A stretch of 5,975 bases of DNA. It comes from Propionibacteriaceae bacterium (lineage in GTDB: Bacteria > Actinomycetota > Actinomycetes > Propionibacteriales > Propionibacteriaceae). A program made the translations under genes and the position numbers. Below the pieces are notes generated by a model, which was given only the letters and a program-made list of their open reading frames with translations, was not told the DNA's origin and searched no databases. Of this stretch, positions 1 to 5,975 are shown piece by piece. Numbering within the stretch: the first letter of the stretch is position 1; every line of letters starts with the position of its first letter. The stretch covers positions 1-5,975 of the forward strand of contig JAGXHS010000135.1 of the NCBI GenBank assembly GCA_024636075.1, given 5' to 3'.

Positions 1-1
1 A

Positions 2-46
2 ACTGAGGCCGGGCAGACTGAGGCCGGGCAGACTGAGTCCGGTTGG
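2..46. repeat. 15-bp tandem repeat downstream of typA
   Basis: Two identical 15-bp units (actgaggccgggcag) lie at 2-16 and 17-31, followed by a diverged third copy at 32-46 that keeps actgag and ccgg. The array ends one base before the typA stop codon, so it sits at the very start of the typA 3' untranslated region. It may continue beyond the left edge, since the window opens at the start of the first visible copy. The unit length is a multiple of three and, read on the minus strand in the typA frame, it is open and would encode Ser-Ala-Arg-Pro-Gln repeats. I see no hairpin and no terminator in it. Function unknown. Confidence 0.8.
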
Positions 47-47
47 C

Positions 48-1919
<1,872 letters not shown>

Positions 1920-1981
1920 GCGTGAGTGGTGCTCCGAACGTGTGCGCGCCGAGCGAGCCCGGGCAGGAAACTGAACTCTGA

Positions 1982-1987
1982 AGTCTA
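1982..1987 (-). promoter_or_regulatory. Putative -10 box of typA
   Basis: Read on the minus strand, 1987 to 1982 is TAGACT, matching the actinobacterial housekeeping -10 pattern TANNNT. It predicts a transcript start near 1975 and a 5' leader of about 56 bases before the typA ATG. A start there would also exclude the upstream in-frame extension. The -35 region (about 2005-2010, TGTGGC on the minus strand) is a poor match. Inferred from pattern only. Confidence 0.4.
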
Positions 1988-2030
1988 CGTGAGCTCGGCC
2001 CGCAGCCACAGTCGCTCGGCTGGGGATGGC

Positions 2031-2036
2031 TAGGCT
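2031..2036 (+). promoter_or_regulatory. Putative -10 box for a leaderless DUF3151 transcript
   Basis: TAGGCT at 2031-2036 matches TANNNT. With the usual spacing, +1 falls on base 2043, which is the A of the proposed ATG. There is no good Shine-Dalgarno sequence before that ATG (only ggctgggtga). Both facts fit a leaderless mRNA, a common arrangement in Actinobacteria. No strong -35 box is seen; the expected place is about 2008-2013. Inferred from pattern only. Confidence 0.5.
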
Positions 2037-2042
2037 GGGTGA

Positions 2043-2534
2043 ATGGCGATTCCCGAAACGCACCAGAACCTGGTGGCCACCGGCACCCCGACTGAACTCC
2101 CCGTCGATCCGGCTGCCTCCCAGCTGAATGATGGAGTTGCGCCCTCAGTGGTCGTGCGGCAACATCCCGAATCCAGTCTGGGCTGGGCGATGCTGTCGGA
2201 ACAGGCTCTGCACGAGCATCACGATGAGGCTGACGTGTCGGCATACGCCTACGCCCGTACCGGTTACCACCGTGGGCTGGACGCGCTTCGGCGCGCCGGT
2301 TGGCGTGGATCCGGGCCCATTCCGTGGAAGCACACACCGAACCGTGGCTTCCTCCGTGCCCTGTGGGCGTTGGCGGTCGCGGCAGATCGCATTGCCGAAG
2401 CTGAAGAAGCGGCCCGATGCGCCCAGTTCCTCCGGGATTCCTCGGAGGAGGCGTGGCAGGAGTTGTCGGCGGATCTTGGGAGACACCCCGACGACACGGG
2501 ACCGACCGAGAACCAAGGGCAGGCACAGAAGTGA
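2043..2534 (+). CDS. DUF3151 family protein of unknown function
   Basis: This 163-residue soluble protein has the conserved core of the actinobacterial DUF3151 family: AYAYARTGYHRGLDALRRAG (67-86), then GPIPW (91-95), PNRGFLRALWAL (99-110) and ARCAQFLRDSS (124-134). The helical pattern resembles a short TPR-like repeat protein, but this is only my reading, and no biochemical role is established that I know of. The first 20 residues and the last 25 (polar, Gln-rich) look variable. There is no signal peptide or membrane segment. The ATG at 2043 is preferred because a -10 box places transcription start on it. The gene end overlaps the next start by 4 bp (GTGA), so translation of the two is probably coupled. 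In some actinobacteria I recall this family lying near fructose-bisphosphate aldolase; here a fructose-bisphosphatase lies about 2.5 kb downstream. Confidence 0.9.
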   Translation: MAIPETHQNLVATGTPTELPVDPAASQLNDGVAPSVVVRQHPESSLGWAMLSEQALHEHHDEADVSAYAYARTGYHRGLDALRRAGWRGSGPIPWKHTPNRGFLRALWALAVAADRIAEAEEAARCAQFLRDSSEEAWQELSADLGRHPDDTGPTENQGQAQK

Positions 2535-3397
2535 CCTCGATGAAGATGATCATTCGTCCCGCAGGGGTGGACGACGTCACAGGCATCGAGTTCGCCGAGC
2601 CCGGCGTCGTGGAGGACCTGCTGCAACGGCCGGAGGCCCAGTGTGTCGTCGCAGAGCTCGGTGAGCACATCATCGGCTACGCCTGTGCCTGGACCGCTGT
2701 GGTTCACCCAGCCCGCCGTTGGCTGGAGGTTGCGGTCCAGCCTCACCACCGCAACCAGGGAATCGGACGTGCGTTGGTCTCTCAGCTGGACCGTGACACG
2801 AGATGGTTCGCCGCCCGGATGATCGCCGGGGCTTCCGCGGAGGGCTTCGTGCTGGCGCTGGGTGGTTCGCCGTACCAGAGTTCACCACCACTGCTGTTGC
2901 AGGGCCGCAAGCTCCGCAGCTCCGCGAAGGTGCTCTCCCACCAGCACCATCACGACGTGCGCCCCGGCAGCGATTTCGAGGATGACGAGCTGGCACGGTT
3001 GTGGCTGCAGCAGTACCTCTGGGTGCACCGCGACTGGTCCCCGGTCGGTGAGTCCGAGGAAGTGCAACAGCTGCTCCGCGCCGAGGCCCAGGAGCTGGAT
3101 CGGGAACTGACCTCGGTTGCCCTCGTCGATGGCGAACCGGTCGCAGTGTGTTTCGGCTTCGCTGACCCTGTCGTGCCGACCCTCGTTGCTGAAACCGTCG
3201 AGCGGGACACGCCTGACGGCATCGAGGCGGTGCGAGCGGCCGTCGGCCGCAGCCTGGCGGTCGCCGTGGAGCGCGACCTGGATCGGGTGGAGTTCGACGG
3301 TCACGAGTCCGATCCACACTTCGCCGTGGTGGCCAACACCCTGCCGTTGACCGGAGATCAGATCGTCCTCTACGAGATTCCCGCGCACCAACGGTGA
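2531..3397 (+). CDS. GNAT family N-acetyltransferase with a degenerate second GNAT-like half
   Basis: Predicted product is 288 residues, about twice the size of a single GNAT domain. Residues 7-115 form a GNAT fold: MIIRPAGVDDV opens it, VVAELGEHIIGYACAW gives the paired strands, and WLEVAVQPHHRNQGIGRALV (64-83) is motif A, with the acetyl-CoA pyrophosphate loop R74-N-Q-G-I-G-R80. The second half (about 117-288) repeats the general order (SVALVDGEPVAVCFGF strands at 195-210, a helix near 230-248, a final strand at 276-282) but lacks the Arg/Gln-x-x-Gly-x-Gly loop, so it probably does not bind acetyl-CoA in the standard way. The two-half layout recalls MshD-like acetyltransferases, but similarity is too weak to name the substrate. 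I chose the GTG at 2531 because it overlaps the preceding stop (GTGA) and has AAGGGCAGG at 2515-2523. ATGs at 2540 and 2546 are alternatives that would shorten it by 3 or 5 residues. The frame is open further upstream (to 2417), but that part lies inside the DUF3151 gene. Confidence 0.88.
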   Translation: MTSMKMIIRPAGVDDVTGIEFAEPGVVEDLLQRPEAQCVVAELGEHIIGYACAWTAVVHPARRWLEVAVQPHHRNQGIGRALVSQLDRDTRWFAARMIAGASAEGFVLALGGSPYQSSPPLLLQGRKLRSSAKVLSHQHHHDVRPGSDFEDDELARLWLQQYLWVHRDWSPVGESEEVQQLLRAEAQELDRELTSVALVDGEPVAVCFGFADPVVPTLVAETVERDTPDGIEAVRAAVGRSLAVAVERDLDRVEFDGHESDPHFAVVANTLPLTGDQIVLYEIPAHQR

Positions 3398-3416
3398 CGC
3401 CGGGGAAAGTACGTTC

Positions 3417-3438
3417 CGCCACAGCTGCTGCTGCGGCG
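3417..3438 (+). terminator. Hairpin 20 bases after the GNAT stop, possible terminator
   Basis: Arms 3417-3425 (cgccacagc) and 3430-3438 (gctgcggcg) pair over nine positions with one A-C mismatch, around a TGCT loop. Position just after the stop suits a terminator for the DUF3151-GNAT operon. There is no T tract after it, which is common in high-GC actinobacteria but leaves the call unsure. Confidence 0.4.
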
Positions 3439-3451
3439 TGAGCGACTGATA

Positions 3452-3498
3452 CCGGCGTGATGGGCCTCGGTCAGATCGAGTGTCTTCCGATGCGCCGG
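3452..3498 (+). other. Inverted repeat in the GNAT-PPK2 intergenic region
   Basis: The arm ccggcgtg (3452-3459) pairs with tgcgccgg (3491-3498): six Watson-Crick pairs plus two G-T wobble pairs, closing a 31-base loop. Its left arm carries a second copy of CGGCGTGA that also occurs at 3434-3441 in the preceding hairpin, so both copies could compete for the same right arm. It may be a structured leader or readthrough RNA, or chance in GC-rich DNA. Confidence 0.3.
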
Positions 3499-3499
3499 A

Positions 3500-3527
3500 T
3501 GCCGCCGCAGGTGCCCCTGCGGCGGCA
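3500..3527 (+). terminator. Perfect 12-bp GC-rich hairpin before PPK2
   Basis: Arms tgccgccgcagg (3500-3511) and cctgcggcggca (3516-3527) are perfectly complementary over 12 bp around a TGCC loop. Bases after it are ccagctgtgacag, with no T tract. It lies 102 bases after the GNAT stop and 56 bases before the PPK2 ATG. It may be an intrinsic terminator lacking a U tail, or a hairpin in the PPK2 5' leader. Since it is a perfect inverted repeat it would act the same on both strands. Confidence 0.5.
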
Positions 3528-3570
3528 CCAGCTGTGACAGACTACGAAATCAGGATGTGAGCGTCGCACT

Positions 3571-3577
3571 GAAGGGA
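3571..3577 (+). promoter_or_regulatory. Ribosome binding site that sets the PPK2 start
   Basis: GAAGGGA lies six bases before the ATG at 3584, an ideal Shine-Dalgarno sequence and spacing. The in-frame GTG at 3557, nine codons upstream, has only AGGA directly against it, too close to work well. This favours the ATG at 3584. Confidence 0.8.
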
Positions 3578-3583
3578 CTCACA

Positions 3584-4960
3584 ATGGGCAAGGACAAACC
3601 GCAGAATCTGTGGACTGCCGACCCGCGCGCCATTCTGCGTGCCGGACCTGACTTCGACCTCGCGGCTTTCGACCGTGGCGGGAAGCCGGGCTGGGATGGT
3701 GGGAAGTCCGAGGGCAAGGCGCTGATGAAGTCCCGCGGCGCGTTGTTGCCAGAGCTGCAGGAGCGGCTGTTCGCCGAGGGACGAGCCGGCGGCAAACGGT
3801 CAGTGCTGTGCGTGGTGCAGGGTTTGGACACCGCCGGCAAGGGTGGCGTCGTGCGCCACGTGATGTCGATGGTCGACCCGCAGGGCGTGGCGCTGGGGTC
3901 TTTCGGCGTACCGACGGAGGAAGAACGCAGCCATCACTACCTGTGGCGGATCCGCAAGTCGCTGCCGACGCCCGGCCTGATCGGACTCTTCGATCGCTCC
4001 CACTACGAAGACGTACTCATCGTCCGGGTGGACGATCTGGTCGGCGAAGATGTCTGGAGCAAGCGCTACGACGAAATCAACAAGTTCGAGGAAGGCCTCG
4101 CCAACGACGGGATCACCGTTGTGAAGTTCGCTCTGATGGTGTCCCACCAGGAGCAGGGCATCCGGCTGATGGAGCGGTTGGATCGTCCCGACAAGCGGTG
4201 GAAGTACGCCACCAGCGACATCGAAGCCCGCAAAAAGTGGGAGGCCTACCAGGACGCCTATTCCGACGTGTTCACCAGGACCAGCACTGATCACGCCCCG
4301 TGGTTCGTGCTGCCCGCGGATCGCAAGTGGTACTCCAGATTGGCGATCACCGAGATCCTCACCCAGACCCTGGTCGAGATGGATCTGGGCTGGCCCAAGC
4401 CACGGTGGCAGGTGGAGACCCAGCGACGTCGCCTGGCCGCGTCCATGGGTTCTGAGGCCTTGGCCGAGTCCTTGGCGGACACCGAAGATGTCGTCACCGA
4501 GGCGGTGGACGAGAGCGAAGCCGTTCAGCAGCGTGCGATCTCGCTTCAGTATCGGAACGAGGACTCAGCACAGGCCCAGGCAGAAGAAGATGCGGAGCTG
4601 GCGCGTCTCGAGGCTCGCCGAGCTGAGCTGATGGCAGACCTGGCGGCAACCCTCGCTGACAAGAAGGAGTTGCTGGCGGCCAGGCGAGCGAAGGAGCAGG
4701 CTGCCGCCGAGAAGCAGGAAGCTGATGAGTTGGCCGATCTGGCCGCCGAGTTGTCAGCACCAGCGCCCGAGGGGGCGGATCCGCTGCTTGTGGGGGTCCA
4801 CGACCATGAGGTGCCGTTGGAGGTCGGCGAGCGTGAACGGCACGCCCTCGACGCCGAAGGCGGTGAGCCCAAGCAATCGAAGAGGTCGAAGAAGTCGAAG
4901 AAGTCGAAGCAGGACAAGAGGTCCAGGAAGGACAAGGCCGAGAAGCCGAAGGGCTCTTGA
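3584..4960 (+). CDS. ppk2: PPK2-family polyphosphate:nucleotide phosphotransferase with long charged C-terminal extension
   Basis: Predicted product is a 458-residue cytoplasmic protein. The core (about 45-275) is a PPK2-type P-loop kinase, a family that moves phosphate between inorganic polyphosphate and AMP, ADP or GDP. The Walker A loop is GLDTAGKGG (80-88), followed by RHVMSMVDPQG (91-101). The Walker B segment is FDRSHYEDVLIVRV (136-149), and lid and base-contact regions follow with RLDRPDKRWKY (198-208) and APWFVLPADRKWY (238-250). The FDRSHYEDV form resembles the class III subgroup, some of which phosphorylate both AMP and ADP; substrate cannot be settled here. Typical members end near residue 280-300. 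This one continues for about 170 residues: an Ala/Glu/Arg/Lys-rich probable coiled coil (about 310-390), an acidic linker (405-428) and a Ser/Lys tail (429-458) with SKK repeats. The ATG at 3584 is chosen over the GTG at 3557 on ribosome-site grounds. Hairpins precede it, so it is probably a separate transcription unit or subject to readthrough. Confidence 0.93.
   Translation: MGKDKPQNLWTADPRAILRAGPDFDLAAFDRGGKPGWDGGKSEGKALMKSRGALLPELQERLFAEGRAGGKRSVLCVVQGLDTAGKGGVVRHVMSMVDPQGVALGSFGVPTEEERSHHYLWRIRKSLPTPGLIGLFDRSHYEDVLIVRVDDLVGEDVWSKRYDEINKFEEGLANDGITVVKFALMVSHQEQGIRLMERLDRPDKRWKYATSDIEARKKWEAYQDAYSDVFTRTSTDHAPWFVLPADRKWYSRLAITEILTQTLVEMDLGWPKPRWQVETQRRRLAASMGSEALAESLADTEDVVTEAVDESEAVQQRAISLQYRNEDSAQAQAEEDAELARLEARRAELMADLAATLADKKELLAARRAKEQAAAEKQEADELADLAAELSAPAPEGADPLLVGVHDHEVPLEVGERERHALDAEGGEPKQSKRSKKSKKSKQDKRSRKDKAEKPKGS
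4877..4912 (+). repeat. 9-bp tandem repeat coding the Ser-Lys tail of PPK2
   Basis: Four in-frame 9-bp units follow each other: tcgaagagg (4877), tcgaagaag (4886), tcgaagaag (4895) and tcgaagcag (4904). They encode Ser-Lys-Arg, Ser-Lys-Lys, Ser-Lys-Lys and Ser-Lys-Gln (residues 432-443). The two middle copies are identical in DNA, which suggests recent expansion by slippage. The unit is a multiple of three, so copy-number change would keep the frame. Confidence 0.85.
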
Positions 4961-5018
4961 GCGGTCGGGATCGTTGCTGGGTCAATCAATCGGCTGACAG
5001 CGGTGCGGGGTGGGCGGG

Positions 5019-5024
5019 TACTAT
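5019..5024 (+). promoter_or_regulatory. Putative promoter -10 box of the fructose-bisphosphatase gene
   Basis: TACTAT at 5019-5024 matches TANNNT and is preceded by GGG. CTGACA at 4994-4999 resembles a -35 box, though the 19-base spacer is longer than ideal. Transcript start would fall near 5031-5034, giving a leader of about 55-58 bases. A small hairpin (ttgcc 5035-5039 with ggcaa 5046-5050) would lie at the leader's 5' end. The box suggests this gene has its own promoter rather than relying on PPK2 transcription; I see no strong terminator between the two. Confidence 0.5.
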
Positions 5025-5073
5025 GCGAAGCTGATTGCCACGACGGGCAAGGATCGAGAAGCGACGCGAAGTC

Positions 5074-5080
5074 AAAGGGG
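5074..5080 (+). promoter_or_regulatory. Ribosome binding site of the fructose-bisphosphatase gene
   Basis: AAAGGGG eight bases before the ATG at 5089 is a good Shine-Dalgarno match and supports that start. Confidence 0.75.
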
Positions 5081-5088
5081 AACGAGCG

Positions 5089-5975
5089 ATGAGCAACAGG
5101 TACGACAAGAACACCTACATCCTGGCGGAACACAACTTGGCGCTCGATCTGATGCGGGCCACCGAGGCGGCAGCGCTGGCAGCCGGGCGGTGGGTAGGTC
5201 GCGGTGACAAGGAATCCGGTGACGGCGCTGCTGTCGACGCGATGCGCACGGTACTGAACACCATCGCCATGCAGGGAACTGTGATCATCGGCGAAGGCGA
5301 GAAGGACGAGGCCCCGATGCTCGCCAACGGTGAGAAGGTCGGAACCGGTGAAGGCCCTCAGCTCGACATCGCCGTGGATCCGGTCGACGGCACCCGACTG
5401 CTGGCGCTGGGCATGCGGAACTCGATCGCCGTGATGGCTGGCTCCACCGGCGGCAGCATGCTCGATCCCTCAATGTGCTTCTACATGGACAAGCTGGTTG
5501 TGGGCCACGATGCGGCAGACGTGATCGATCTGGACGCACCCATTGCTGACAACATCGCGAAGGTCGCCAAAGCCAAGGGCAAGGACAAGGGCGAGATCAC
5601 CGTCGGTGTGCTGAATCGTGACCGCCATCATGATCTCGCCCGCGCGGTGCGCGAGGCCGGCGCTCGCACCCGGATGTTCACCGACGGCGACGTCGCCAGC
5701 TCTGTGAGCGCAGCCAACCTCGACGTCACCACGATCGACATCATGGCCGGAATCGGTGGCAGTCCGGAAGGGGTCGTCACCGCGTGTGCGATGAAGGCGA
5801 TGGGCGGCCGGATCCTGGCCCGCCTCGCCCCCACCACCGATGAGGAGCGGCAGCGCACCATCGATGCCGGACTGGATCCCGATCAGCTGCTCGACACCTC
5901 TGACCTGGTGAGGGGCGGCCAGACGCTGTTCGTCGCCACCGGGATCACCGACGGTGACATGGTCGGGGGCGTCCG
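5089..5975 (+). CDS. glpX: Class II fructose-1,6-bisphosphatase, GlpX type (3' end cut by window)
   Basis: The first 295 residues are present; family members are usually about 320-345 long, so some 30-50 residues lie beyond the right edge. GlpX enzymes hydrolyse fructose 1,6-bisphosphate to fructose 6-phosphate in gluconeogenesis, with divalent metal ions, in the cytoplasm. Visible motifs are NLALDLMRATEAAALAAGRW (16-35), GRGDKESGDGAAVDAMR (37-53), GEGEKDEAPML (68-78), the metal-site loop DPVDGTR (97-103), TDGDVA (198-203), GIGGSPEG (221-228) and ATGITDGD (283-290). By alignment from memory with E. coli GlpX, D45, E69, D73, D97, D100 and E227 match its metal and catalytic acidic residues. The loop has D100 where E. 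coli has Glu, a change that occurs in the family (DPIDGT). The ATG at 5089 is supported by AAAGGGG. Its close spacing to PPK2 (128 bp) leaves co-transcription possible, but a promoter-like box lies in between. Confidence 0.95.
   Translation, partial: MSNRYDKNTYILAEHNLALDLMRATEAAALAAGRWVGRGDKESGDGAAVDAMRTVLNTIAMQGTVIIGEGEKDEAPMLANGEKVGTGEGPQLDIAVDPVDGTRLLALGMRNSIAVMAGSTGGSMLDPSMCFYMDKLVVGHDAADVIDLDAPIADNIAKVAKAKGKDKGEITVGVLNRDRHHDLARAVREAGARTRMFTDGDVASSVSAANLDVTTIDIMAGIGGSPEGVVTACAMKAMGGRILARLAPTTDEERQRTIDAGLDPDQLLDTSDLVRGGQTLFVATGITDGDMVGGV

Noticed and set aside
1920..2063. Upstream extension of typA by 48 codons
   Set aside because: The extra residues are Arg/Ala/Ser-rich and not family-like, the proposed transcript start lies inside them, and the family N-terminus begins at the ATG at 1919.
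2417..2530. N-terminal extension of the GNAT protein by 38 codons
   Set aside because: It lies wholly inside the DUF3151 gene in another frame and gives Gly/Pro/Arg-rich low-complexity residues; the GNAT domain begins after the GTG at 2531.
2670..3422. Minus-strand frames of 169-250 codons across the GNAT gene
   Set aside because: Antisense shadows with Arg/Pro-rich or featureless translations and no motif.
3434..3460. Direct repeat CGGCGTGA with 19-bp spacing as a regulator binding site
   Set aside because: Eight bases only, in GC-rich DNA, and both copies lie in arms of possible hairpins, so an operator call is not supported alone.
4961..5018. Terminator after PPK2
   Set aside because: Only a 4-bp inverted pair (gtca/tgac) is visible and no T tract, which is too weak to call.
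4494..5133. Minus-strand frames opposite the PPK2 3' end (up to 195 codons), with Ser/Phe/Asp-rich repeats
   Set aside because: The repeats are the reverse complement of the Ser-Lys codons and the Ala/Glu-rich coiled coil; no ribosome site or known domain.

Overview
The window comes from a high-GC actinobacterium. The codons are strongly G/C-ended, the proteins match actinobacterial families (DUF3151, a TypA/BipA GTPase, a GlpX-type fructose-bisphosphatase), and the promoter-like boxes follow the TANNNT style common in Actinobacteria. I cannot fix the genus. In Mycobacterium, as far as I recall, typA lies in a different neighbourhood, so a non-mycobacterial lineage is more likely.

Layout from left to right: a short 15-bp tandem repeat lies just past the end of typA, which runs on the minus strand (1919 to 48). 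A 123-bp divergent intergenic region carries one promoter-like -10 box for each direction. On the plus strand follow a DUF3151 gene (2043-2534) and a GNAT acetyltransferase gene (2531-3397) joined by a 4-bp GTGA overlap, so these two form an operon. Between the GNAT stop and the PPK2 start are 186 bp containing three consecutive inverted repeats, one with a perfect 12-bp stem. Then come a PPK2-family polyphosphate-dependent kinase gene (3584-4960) with an unusual long coiled-coil and Ser/Lys-rich C-terminal extension, a 128-bp spacer with a promoter-like box, and a class II fructose-1,6-bisphosphatase gene (5089 onward) that runs off the right edge. No gene-free stretch exceeds 300 bases. I see no tRNA, rRNA, CRISPR array, insertion sequence or phage gene.

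The genes are mostly housekeeping: ribosome-associated GTPase function, protein or small-molecule acetylation, polyphosphate-linked nucleotide phosphorylation and gluconeogenesis. Nothing ties all five into one pathway; the only firm functional unit is the coupled DUF3151-GNAT pair. The parts most worth a second look are the PPK2 tail, the structured GNAT-PPK2 intergenic region, and the divergent promoter region with an apparently leaderless DUF3151 transcript. I do not see a convincing new multi-gene system here.
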